Below are positions 30,646 through 40,885 of a stretch of 64,000 bases of DNA, in pieces (position 1 is the first letter of the stretch; the number at the start of each line of letters is the position of its first letter). Made by a program: the position numbers and the translations under genes. The stretch lies in contig OX419761.1 in NCBI GenBank assembly GCA_948567375.1, forward strand, positions 52,640,501-52,704,500, given 5' to 3'. This stretch comes from Lunularia cruciata (Eukaryota > Streptophyta > Marchantiopsida > Lunulariales > Lunulariaceae). Below the pieces are notes generated by a model, which was not told the origin of the DNA, ran no database searches, and saw only the letters and a program-made list of their open reading frames with translations.

Positions 30646-32399
30646 CTATCATAAATAAGGTCTCAATACCAAGCATTGAGATTCAAAGATACAAAACATT
30701 ACCAAAGATTCAAGTTTGGTAAAATATAAAATGTTTTATAATATATAAAAAATTTCAAGGATGGATTTACAAAATTTATACCTTTCTCACACTTCTAGTT
30801 TGATTATTGAAAATAATTAATAGGTCTTAAAAGCTATTGTTAAGTTGACCATTAAAATGTTTCAAGTATAGAAGATTCAACATAATAAAAAAGACTAAAA
30901 GCATTTTAGATAATCATATAGATCCTTTAAATGCTTAAAATATTTATAAATTTTTTGAAGAAAATAAATAAAATTTAATTAGAGCTTCTAGTTGATAAAA
31001 TACTAATTTTAAACTATTCTCTATTTAAGAAGATTTACTTTCAATCATTCAACTTGATTTAGTGATAGATAAGGAATGGAAAAAGTATATAATCAATATA
31101 TTATCAAATCAAAATTAATTCCTTCTATAATGATTCATGTGACAACCTAGTGTTGATGTAATAAATACTATGGCTGGTAAAAATAGTTAATTCCCTCAAA
31201 GATCCGAGATGGAAATGACTAAAATTGAGATAATAGGATCACTAAGATGACTATCTATTGTTTCTTGTTTAACCTCTTAGGCTTGGTCACTTCCCAAAAG
31301 AGAGTGCCGTGTAGCTACACTTGGGACACTAAAAAAATATGACTAACAAAAGATATGCTCACTATAGATAGAGTCTCAAAGGCTACTAAATGTATTGGCT
31401 TATATGTAACAAAGGTCACTTTGCCTCAAAAATTTTGGTACCTTTCTCATTGCTTGGACAAATTTTGGACAAATATAATTGAAGCTTGCTTAAGTACTAT
31501 GATCAACATTCACCTCATAGGGTTCTTGTCATATGAGATCAATAGTATTAGGTATCTTACAATTAGTGTACTAGAACGTGTGAACTAAAGGGGGGTAAGA
31601 TCTCCCCAAAGTCCAATCCCCCTAACAACTATGATTGTGACATAGTATTTTAACCTTCCCAAAAGGCACAATATCACAAGAGTATAGAATGATTATGTTG
31701 CTCAATCATACAAGGCAGTGTTACTTTATGATACTCTAGGCATTTGGCAACCTATATCTATACCATTCTTGACTTTTGTAGAGCCCTTAGAGTTGCACAC
31801 TTCAATTCTGCATGATTAAGTCCCTTCACTCAAGTAATTCTACTCATGCATGAAGATTCCTCACTCCCATTGAACTAAAAATCCAGTCACTCTTACAAAG
31901 TGCAAACTAATACTCATACATTGACACAAGAATCTTAAAGATATACCTCATTTATTGCAAAAGAAAGATGCACCAAATGGACATGATGGTCATCAAGTTT
32001 AGGCCCTTTATATGCTTCCTACTCAACCATAATGAAATCCTGTGGTTACAAAGAGTTGGAAATATCCTAATTATATCTAAGCCACTCAATGCTAGTCACA
32101 TCCTATCCACTAGCCCTAAAACTAATCCTGAAGCAAGGGTGGGCCACTGCTATGACCACCTTGGCTCATTTTCATCTTCCTTTAGTTTGTTGATCACTAG
32201 ACTAATACAAATCCTTTGTATTGCATCCTAACTACTATGTACAAAGGATGTACAAGAACAAAGGGTCTTGGCCTAAAACTAGGAAATGTACACTATCCTA
32301 CTTACAAGATGACACTTAGTTTTCTTTTTACAAAGCTAGCCACTGCTTATCTTGTATGAAGTTGTTAGTTTAGTTACTCATTGTTGGTAAAAAATAGGC
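30646..32399. other. AT-rich unassigned DNA
   Basis: No gene or element end is supported. Open stretches (31355-31588, 31968-32231) have no recognisable motif. Confidence 0.45.
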
Positions 32400-33101
32400 A
32401 GTACTATTGATATAATGCTTCCTCCTTTACATATAATGTGGAATAACTCTATGAACTGCTTCTTGTATGCTTCAACTATTTTTTTATAGCTAATCTAGGT
32501 CTTTGCAAACTTGGAGTTGGTATGCCCCTACAATTTGATGAACATCACTATAAGTTGGTTGTTTGAATACACTTTCCTTTCTAGCATGTCAATCTGGGTC
32601 TAAAGATCCTTCATCTTTGTATGTTGGGGGTTCTCATTGGCCATGCATTCTAGTTGGTTTAGTAATTGGATCACTATATGCCCAATGATTGCAAGAACCC
32701 TCCTTTGTTCTACTTCTAGGCTTGTTTTGTTTGCCAAAAGCCTTGTACTTTCCTCCATTGCCTTCTCTTACTGATGTTGAAAACTCATAGTTAGGTCCAA
32801 GATATAGAGGTTTGATATTGTCTTTAGGTTCTTGTATCTTGTTTCTATTATTGCCATCTTGGTGTAAGTCTCTTTGAGTTTGGCTTGTAAGTTCTTCAAT
32901 TTGTCATTTTGTACCTAGTTGTTGAGATGGTTCCACTTCTTTCATTCCTTGATTGTTCCTAAGGGTATGTACTTGAATTTGCAATTCCTTTATGGTCATC
33001 TTGATTTCCCAAAAGTCATTCAACATCCCTTGCATTCCTTGCATCAATTCTTGCAATTGCGGATCCATGATTCCAACACATGGTAAATGTTCAATTGCTA
33101 C

Positions 33102-33273
33102 TTCCTACTTCAATAGATATTTAATATGATCACTCGGGAGGGAGCATGAACTATTAGGACTACCATTGGGACCTCAGAGGTTATCACTTCTTACTTCAAT
33201 AGATACTTAATATGATCACTCGGGAGGGAGCATGAACTATTAGGACTACCATTGGGACCTCAGAGTCTATCAC
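33102..33273 (-). repeat. Tandem duplication of about 86 bp between leader ORF and gag
   Basis: Two successive copies of a unit with GATCACTCGGGAGGGAGCAT and GGACTACCATTGGGACCTCA, 86 bp apart. It duplicates the end of the leader ORF. Confidence 0.9.
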
Positions 33274-33696
33274 TTGTTCATAATATTTCTCACCAAAATT
33301 GCGGACTACAAAATCCCTAAACATCACTTTTGGTAAAACCACATAACAGATTACTACTTGTATGTTGAAAGGGAGAGGATTTGGTACATTTTGATCCATA
33401 GCATCATAACAAAATGTAGATTGTCAAATCTCAACCAAAATGATAAACAAGAGATACTCTCATTTGCTCACATTGGATGTACATAACCTTGATGTGGAAT
33501 GGATTCAAGAATAAATAGTTGGGTGCATGAAATTGTCCTCTAGGTGCCTCCATTCCATCCTCTCTCTAAAACACCTCACAAGTCTAACAATTGCATTACA
33601 TTTTTCTCCCCCCAAAATAACTCAATTTTATTAGCACATGTTCTTCCAAGAAGGGTGATCCACTCTCTTGGATTAAAACACCTACGCTGATACCAT

Positions 33697-34221
33697 TGTA
33701 ATACTCCAAGGACAAGAGAAATCTCCAAGAGAGATACAAGAGAGAAAACATAAGCTTCACACTCAATACTCCGATGCCCCAAAGTAGCACCTTCTCTTTA
33801 TTATATAGCAAAGAGGATCCTCTCAAAGGAAGCTCCACCCTTGGATCAAATACATGGATTGGTAACATGTCAACAAGCTCTACCCTTAGATTAGTTGCTT
33901 GGATGAGTGACATGTTGATCCTTGTCCTATCTAGTTGGTCAAATAGGTTTGACTAAAGTGAATCTTTAGGGAATCTTCTTGTAAGAAGCTCTTTCCAAGA
34001 TGCTCTTTAGGGATTCTTTTAATTTTTGAGGCCTAATTCATTCATTTAGGCATCTAAAATTTGCTCTAAATTTTTTAGGCTATTTTTGGCTTTTGCACTA
34101 TTAGTAGAAGTACTTTTTTGGTGACACCTCTATTTGATCTAACCAGCCCATCACATGTCCTTCTAGATGTTACCAAGCCAATTTTCACCTCTAGACAATA
34201 TGTCTAGCTATTGGTATTACA
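33697..34221 (-). repeat. LTR of the minus-strand chromovirus fragment
   Basis: 525 bp. On the minus strand it starts TGTAATACC and ends GTATTACA, an 8-bp inverted end pair. It lacks the internal duplication seen in the chromovirus A LTR, so it probably shows the simpler form. Confidence 0.8.
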
Positions 34222-34669
34222 CAAGGAGACATCTCACGGACTCCAATCCCATAGTAAGAATTCCAACGTTTGACTCTTGAGGTAATCCAACATTCAATAC
34301 AAACCCCATTAAATAATCTCTAAAGGTTTGCTCATTAGTTCTACCAATAGCCTTTATTTTCAGTCTTTAGCAATTTGTCATGCCATTGTTGAATTATTTG
34401 GATTCACAAATCTACTCTATCACCAACACCCTCTTACACAATATCTCAAATTTGTCTTTCAATTTGCTGGTGAAAAGGTGAGTCTTACTCGTAGTGGTGG
34501 TGATTTCTTGCAGCGCAAAAAACATGTAATTGTGAAGATACAAATTAAAATTGAAAATTTCTCCTTGCAATGTGAGACCTTGATTTTATAGTCTTGTAGA
34601 AACACTCATCACGGTGCTTGATGATTGGTCATTGTCATACCATAAATGCATGCTTCTTGTGGTGTGTTC
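34222..34669. other. Unassigned DNA between elements
   Basis: No feature is supported. A weak 87-codon open stretch at 34328-34591 resembles nothing I know. Confidence 0.4.
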
Positions 34670-34818
34670 ATACGTGTAATAGTATGGAGTTTAGCAACAT
34701 AGCTAGTAAGGCTAACAAAGTAAGGAATAAGCCAAATTAGCCTAGAATATTCCAAAAGCATCTAGGAAGCTTCTTGGGAAGCTTCCCGACTAGTTAACTG
34801 GCACCCCAAGCAAGTAGC

Positions 34819-34845
34819 TTCTAGAAGGAAGCTTCTAGAAGCTTG
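34819..34845 (+). promoter_or_regulatory. Heat-shock-element-like cluster in the 5' LTR
   Basis: TTCTAGAAGGAAGCTTCTAG followed by AAGCTTG gives alternating GAA and TTC units at five-base spacing (GAA-gc-TTC-ta-GAA-gc-TT), the layout bound by heat shock factor trimers. Further GAAGCTTC units lie at about 34766, 34779, 34893, 34952 and 34965. It is about 150 bp upstream of the TATA box. The 29-bp piece carrying this best cluster is missing from the right LTR. Binding is inference. Confidence 0.6.
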
Positions 34846-34991
34846 TAACTAGCTTAGCTTGCATGCCAAGCCAAGTAGGCGGCTTCTAGAAGGAAGCTTT
34901 TTGAGAAGCTTCCTAATTAACTTGGCTTGCACTCTAAGAAAGTGGTTCAAGGAAGCTTCTTGAGAAGCTTCTCAAAGGCCTTGTATGCTAC

Positions 34992-35000
34992 CTATAAATA
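34992..35000 (+). promoter_or_regulatory. TATA box of the chromovirus B LTR
   Basis: CTATAAATA, also present in the right LTR at 40209-40217. It places the likely start site near 35025. Confidence 0.65.
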
Positions 35001-35105
35001 CCAAAGCCGGAGCTCATGCTAGGCGTTCTGAGTTTTCCCTCATTCAAGTATCCCAATGTGAGTTTCCATTCTCCTATTTCTCTCCTCAGATTTGGTCTTT
35101 TACAT

Positions 35106-35117
35106 TGGTATCAGAGC
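35106..35117 (+). promoter_or_regulatory. Primer-binding site, initiator tRNA-Met
   Basis: TGGTATCAGAGC one base after the left LTR. Confidence 0.9.
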
Positions 35118-35254
35118 AAGAATGGGATAGATGGAATTTATGGACCACCAAATCCACTTCCACCAAACCATTGGGATTTTTGCGACCAAATACTATTCAA
35201 GCATCGTTTCATACAATTCATCACCTCGCACTTTGGATAAGATTGTTTGCATAT

Positions 35255-35332
35255 TACAACCGGAAGCACCAAGGGTTCCTCAAATATGGTGATATCACCA
35301 TATTTGAGGAACCCTTGGTGCTTCCGGTTGTA
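35255..35332. repeat. Perfect 78-bp palindrome in the leader
   Basis: Two 39-bp arms with no spacer meet at the GATATC centred on 35293/35294; every base pairs until the match stops at both ends. The right arm fits the leader-ORF coding sequence seen in related elements, so the left arm is probably an added inverted copy. It may be a real fold-back duplication or an assembly fold-back. Confidence 0.95.
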
Positions 35333-35413
35333 GCTTATAGAGAACAGTGGATGTGTTGTTTCTATGTGTTAATAAATTAGATAGATTGGGAGTAGTGTGA
35401 TAGAGTAGCAACC

Positions 35414-36253
35414 ATGGCGGCAATACTTGATGTTATCCTTGCTATGCAGCAACAAATCAAGCACCTTACTCGATTGTTTGATGAACAAGATCTTTGACGA
35501 CAAGAGCAGGTGGAGAGAGTACCAATTCAAGAAGAAGAAGATCGGATCAGATTCCCTAAACCCAAGGTATTTGAAGGCAAGAATCTTCCAAGTACAATGG
35601 AGAATTTTGTGTTTGATTGCGAATGTTATTTTAAAGCTACTACTCTACAAGAAGAGAAAAAATAGATTCTCTTGGCTTCTAGCCAATTGGATGGAGTAGC
35701 AAAGCTATGGTGGAGATTCTGAGTGGAGCGAGCTGAACGGCAAATTGTTGCACCAATCTTGACATGGGCAGAATTCAAGAGCACAATAATTAGTCGGTTC
35801 CAAGCTATAAATGCCACACGAGCTACATGGAATAAGTTGGCAGAGTTGAAACAAATTGGCTCTATAAGAAGTTATATCACGCAGTTCCAAAACACCATCA
35901 TGCAAAATCCAGATATATTGGAAGGCAAAGCTCTGGATCAATTTGTGAGGGGCTTGAAGGCAAGAACTAAATTAGAGGTAACCATGCAAGAGTCACAACA
36001 CTTGGAGGAAGCCATGTGGTTGGCCAAATGTTTTGATTCCTTGGTGGCAACAACTTGGTCTCGACCTCGACCTTCACAAAGCCTACCAATACACTACACA
36101 CAAGTGGAGGAGCCAACACCAATGGAGATTGATGCCATTCAACAAAGACCACTTGGCATGGAAAATAGAGAGAAACTACTACAAAATGGTGGTTGTTTTT
36201 ATTATCACCAATTAGGGCATTGCATTGTTGAATGTCCACTCAAGAATGGATGA
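35414..36253 (+). pseudogene. Gag of chromovirus B (broken)
   Basis: Starts near 35414 (MAAILDVILAMQQQIK in the plus frame), shifts frame, and continues in 35723-36253 with a capsid core (TWAEFKSTIISRFQ, ALDQFVRGLK) and a decayed zinc knuckle CFYYHQLGHCIVEC, where the second Cys is Tyr. Confidence 0.75.
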
Positions 36254-36359
36254 CCTTGACAAGTTGCCCAGGTGGAGGTTGTGGAGCAGAATGATCAGGG
36301 AGCAAGGAATCCCAGTAGGAGATTTTGAGCCACCTATTAGGAGCTTGATTAGTTCCAAT

Positions 36360-36750
36360 GGGATTGAAGGCTCAACCTATGCAAGTTTGCTTCACTTGTA
36401 AGGTATAATATCTAATCGAGGTTGTAGGATTTTGGTTGATTTTGGAAGTTCAAAGAATTGCATGTCTTTGCAAGTAGCAAAGGAATTGGGTATTCTTATC
36501 ATGGTAGTGATTGGAAGTAGTTTGATGATGGTGGATGGTAGAAAGAGTTCTACATTCCATACCTTGCATCCTATTACCTTCAAGATTGGGATGGAGTATT
36601 TAGAGTGTATGAAGTTTGTAGTGGCACCTTTACACTATGATATCATTCTAGGTCTACATTAGCTTGAACATCATAAGCTTCAATTTGATTGGACCCGACG
36701 CCAAATTCAAGTACAACACCAAGGTAGGAATTTCCAATTAGGTTGTCAAG
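36360..36750 (+). pseudogene. Protease of chromovirus B (broken)
   Basis: ILVDFGSSKNCMS at the start of 36432-36662 is a retropepsin active site with DFGS for D-S/T-G-A/S; DIILGLH closes the domain, followed by a stop. Confidence 0.75.
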
Positions 36751-36755
36751 CATCT

Positions 36756-38350
36756 TTGAGTAAGACACCTAAGAATAGTCAATCCCAAGATGGGAAGTTT
36801 GTTGAGAAGGTAGCCATAGAGCAAACCGGGAAGGAAGATGAGTCCCAAGATGGGAAGTTTGCCAAGAAGGCAACCAAGGAGCAAGATGAGTCCCTAGATG
36901 GGAAGTTTGTTAGTAAAGCAGCCGTAGAGCAAGCTTTGGAGGAAGATAAGTCTGTATTCACGGTGTGGATCAAGCCGATTGCACAAGAACAATCTGCGGA
37001 GGGCCGAGAGCCTCATCAAGCAATGGTTGATCGGATAGTTAAGGAGTTTGTGGATGTGTTTTTGGATGATTTGCCAAAAGGATTACCCTCCGATCGAGGT
37101 TTGCCCTCCAAGATTGACTTATTGCCAAGGAGTACTCTAGTGAGTAGACCAATCTATTGGCTCTCACCAAAGGAGTTGGAGGAGTTGCAAACAACACTTA
37201 CAAAGTTGTTGGAGAAGGACTTCATATGGCATAGTACCTCTCCTTGGGGAGCAACAGAAGGATGGAGGACTTTGTTTCTGTATTGATTATCGTGGGCTCA
37301 ATAAGCAAAACATGAAGAATGCATATCTCTTACCTCTGATTGATGACTTTCTTGATCAACTAAGTGGAGCACGCTACTTTTCCAAGTTGGATCTTCATAG
37401 CGGCTATTGGCAAGTTCCTATTGATAGAGAGGATGTGCAAAAGACTACCTTTTGCACAAGGTATGGGCATTTTGAGTGGAGAGTTCTGCCTTTCAGACTC
37501 ACTAATGCTCTAGCAATCTTCATGGATCAGATGCATCGAGTGTTGGATAGACTATTGGATTGGTCCGTGGTGGTGTTCTTGGATGATATCTTAATCTATA
37601 GCAAGACAAAGGCAGAACACGTGAATCATGTGCAAGAAGTCCTAAGACGACTAAGACAATGGAAATTTTACTACAAGAAGTTGAAGTGTGCCATTTGGCA
37701 GAAGGAGGTTACCTTCTTGGGTCATAAGATCTCATCAGAGGGGATCAAGATGGAAGAAGAGAATATCAAGGCCATTATTTATTGGCCTACTCCAAAAGAT
37801 TCTTCAGAAGTACGAGCATTCAATGGATTGGCCCGTTTTTACCAACGGTTCATCCACTATTATGCTCATGTGGCTACACCATTGACTGACCTCTTAGGAA
37901 AGAACTTGTGCTTCCAATGGACTACCAAGCATGAACAAGCATTCCAGAAGTAAATGCATATGGTGTCTTCAAGACCCATTCTTCAACCATATGATCCTCA
38001 ACTACCTTGTGTGGTTGATTTTGATGCTTCTTACTTTGCAATTGGAGCTATGTTGCAACAAGAATTCCCAGATGGACTACATCCCATTGCCTTTGTATCT
38101 CGCCAACTAAATACAACTGAAAGAAATTACTCTGCTCAAGATTGGGAACAACTTGCAATGGTATATGCCACCAAGGTATGGAGGCATTATCTCTTGGGGA
38201 AACAAGTGATCATGCGAACTGATCACAAGCCATTGTTGTAGACCCTACACTTGGAGCACATGAAGAGTCAACATCATCGATGGGAAGAGCAACTCCAATT
38301 GTTTGACATCAAACTTGAGTACAAACCAGGTTGATTCCATGTCATCCCTA
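36756..38350 (+). pseudogene. Reverse transcriptase and RNase H of chromovirus B (broken)
   Basis: 36756-37286 begins with an acidic linker containing three tandem repeats of a DGKF motif (SQDGKF, SQDGKF, SLDGKF) and runs into RT. After a frameshift near 37280, 37312-37953 has LDLHSGYWQVPI, FLDDILIYSKT and FLGHKISSEG. A stop at 37951 separates RNase H (37954-38241: VVDFDAS, RTDHKPLL). The remainder to 38350 is out of frame. Confidence 0.9.
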
Positions 38351-38599
38351 ATGCTCTATCATGACGACCTGATTTGAAGGCTCTTCCTCTCATCACAGTG
38401 GCAATTATGATGGTGTCAATTGACCCCAAGGTCCAAACAAGTTTCAATCAACTCTACAACAAGATCCCTTCTTCCAAATGGTACATGGTCGTCTGCCAAC
38501 ATGTGACAAGGAGTACAACACCTTCTCCTTCAAGGAAGGCCTTTTATTCCATGCGGACCAGATCTATGTTCCAACCAAAGGTGATCTTTGACTTGTGCG

Positions 38600-39530
38600 C
38601 CTTCAAGAAGCCCATGATTTACCAATAGCTGGTCACATGGGAGTGGACAAGACCTTGGGCACCCTCCAATGCCAATGGTGGTGGCCCAACATGACACGAG
38701 ATGTTTGGGACTTTGTCCGATTGTGTGAGAGTTGTCAACATAACAAGGCCAATAACTAGAAGCTGAGTGGACTCCTTCAGCCACTTCCCATTCCAACTAC
38801 TTGTTGGGAACATGTGAGCTTAGATCTCATCACCTCCTTACCCAAGACACAACAAGGTCACACACCAATTGTGGTGTTTGTGGATAAGCTTAGCAAGCAA
38901 ATCCATTTGGCACCAATGGTTGATATTGTGGATGCTCCAACCTTGGCACAACTCTACTCCAATAATGTCTTCAAACATCATGGGATGTCAAGTGTACTCA
39001 TCTCCGACCGTGATCGTCGCTTCACCGAAAAGTTTTGGCAAGCACTCTTCTAGCTACTTGGCACCAAGCTTGCTTTTTCCACAACCTATCATCCTCAAAC
39101 TGATGGACAAACTGAACATGCAAATCGCACCTTGGAAGATATGTTTTGTGCCTTTGTCAACATTCACCATACCAATTGTGATCAATGTCTTGCAGCTGCG
39201 GAGTTTGCATACAATAATTCTAAACAAGCAAGCCTTGGATTCTCTCCTTTCTTTCTCAATTTTGGCCAAGATCTACTTGTCCTAGATTCTCTTCTTGCTC
39301 CTTCTCCGTCTCAAGTCCCCCATACTTCAACCTTCTTGACCACCATCTCCGAATCTCTCCAACAAGCAAAATCTCACCTCCTTGTTGCTCAAAATCATCA
39401 AAAAGAATATGCAGACCATCATCGTCGTGATCTCACCTTTGAAGTTGGTGATAAAGTTATGTTATCCTTTAGTAATCTACCCCTCCTTCTTGATACCCAA
39501 GTTTGTAAACTTGCCCCTAATTAGATAGGA
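38600..39530 (+). pseudogene. Integrase of chromovirus B (broken)
   Basis: The zinc finger (GHMGVDKT, CESCQ) spans a stop near 38759. 38814-39053 carries the first Asp (LDLITSLP) and second Asp (ISDRDRRF). After a stop, the third acidic residue lies in DGQTEHANRT (about 39100-39130). 39132-39524 gives the later core (AYNNSKQASLGFSPFFLNFG) and the C-terminal barrel (VGDKVML). Confidence 0.85.
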
Positions 39531-39900
39531 CCTTTTGATGTCACCCAAATTGTTTCTCTTGTTGCTTATCAACTTGCTTTGCCTCCTCATGCACATATGT
39601 GCATCCATCCTGTCTTTCATGTTGTTAAGTTGAAACCCTTTGTTCATAATCCCTCTTCTTTCTCCTCTCAAATCCAACCTCCTCTTCTCCCAATCCCTAT
39701 CAATGATCATGAGTAGTACAAAGTTGATCGTATCCTTGCATGTTGCCACATCCAATGAGGACACCGCCAACATACGGAGTACAAGGTCCTTTGGAAAGGG
39801 TATCCCCTACATGATGCCACATGGAAACCTCTTTCTCACCTCCAAAATGCATAGATGGTCATCCAAGAGTTTGAAGCTGCAATGGCAACGAGGACGTCAC
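39531..39900 (+). pseudogene. Integrase end and chromodomain of chromovirus B (broken)
   Basis: From about 39715, YKVDRILACC, a stop, and then EYKVLWKGYPLHDATWKP match a chromodomain closely. It would bind methylated histone tails and guide integration in active relatives. Confidence 0.8.
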
Positions 39901-39920
39901 CAACTAGCGGTGGGGGAATA

Positions 39921-40321
39921 TGTAACAATATGGAGTTTAGCGATGTAGCTAGTAAGGTTAACGAAGTAGGGAATAAGCCAAATTAGCCTAGAATATTCCA
40001 AAAGCATCTAGGAAGCTTCTTGGGAAGCTTCCCGACTAGTTAATTGGCACCCTAAGCAGATAGCTTCTAACTAGCTTAGCTTGCACACCAAGTAGGCGGC
40101 TTCTAGAAGGAAGCTTCTTGAGAAGCTTCCTAGTTAACTTGGCTTGCACTCTAAGAAAGTGACTCAAGGAAGCTTCTTGAGAAGCTTCTCAAAGCCCTTG
40201 TATGCTACCTATAAATACCAAAGCCGGAGCTCATGCTAGGCATTCAAAGTTTTCCCTTATTCAAGTATCTCAATGTGAGTTTCCATTCTCCTATTTTTCT
40301 CCTCGGATTTGGTCTTTTACA
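39921..40321 (+). repeat. 3' LTR of chromovirus B
   Basis: 401 bp from TGTAACAATATGG to TCTTTTACA. It matches the left LTR but lacks a 29-bp piece around GGAAGCTTCTAGAAGCTTG. It has the TATA box at 40209-40217 and several GAAGCTTC units. Confidence 0.9.
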
Positions 40322-40828
40322 ATGCGGGAGGCATGAATTTGCTCTTGGTGCAAATTTTGGAGGTGCTTTGATTGATAGTTAATATTGATAGTGCTTTGTT
40401 TTGACTAATCTTTGTAACAAAGCAACCTTGTGGCAACATATTTTTGTAGTGATGCAATTTGTAATGAAAGATCTTTGTTGTGCTGGACTTTGTGAGAATG
40501 ATAGGCCACCAAGAAAATCTTATTATAATACTAATACTGGCCACCAACCACCAAAACTCAGTTGTAATTGTTGTATGCAAGAATTGTACTTTGTAAGGTG
40601 CTTGTCTAATGACTAGTGCCATTTGTTTGTCTTTGTTCACTACCTTTTGCTATGTTATGTACTAGAATTACTAAATTAAAAAAAAATGTATGGATCACTA
40701 CATAGAGCATACAAGGGCTTTGAGAAGCCCTTGTATCCACATGGAAAGTAGGAAAGTAAGCCCTTGTATCCACATGTGGATACATGGAAAGTAGATAGAT
40801 AAATTTATGGATCACTAAATAGAAAGTA

Positions 40829-40885
<57 letters not shown>

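Larger units (their letters stand above)
32400..34221 (-). mobile_element. 5' fragment of a minus-strand chromovirus related to A
   Basis: On the minus strand an LTR (33697-34221) is followed by a primer-site variant (TGGTATCAGCG, 33685-33695), a leader ORF (33196-33399) and a gag start near 33067 (MDPQLQELMQ), fading out before 32400. The rest of the element is missing or beyond recognition. Confidence 0.75.
34675..35104 (+). repeat. 5' LTR of chromovirus B, rich in heat-shock-element-like motifs
   Basis: 430 bp from TGTAATAGTATGG to TCTTTTACA. Upstream of a TATA box (CTATAAATA, 34992-35000) it carries a dense series of GAAGCTTC and TTCTAGAA palindromes from about 34765 to 34973. Preceded by ATACG, while ATGCG follows the right LTR. 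Confidence 0.9.
34675..40321 (+). mobile_element. Chromovirus B: decayed Ty3/gypsy element with chromodomain
   Basis: 5.6-kb plus-strand element with LTRs at both ends, an initiator-Met primer site, a polypurine tract (GGTGGGGGAATA) before the right LTR, and a target duplication with one change (ATACG at 34670-34674, ATGCG at 40322-40326). Gene order is gag, protease, RT, RNase H, integrase, chromodomain. Stops and frameshifts occur in every gene, but long frames survive, so it is younger than chromovirus A. Confidence 0.9.
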
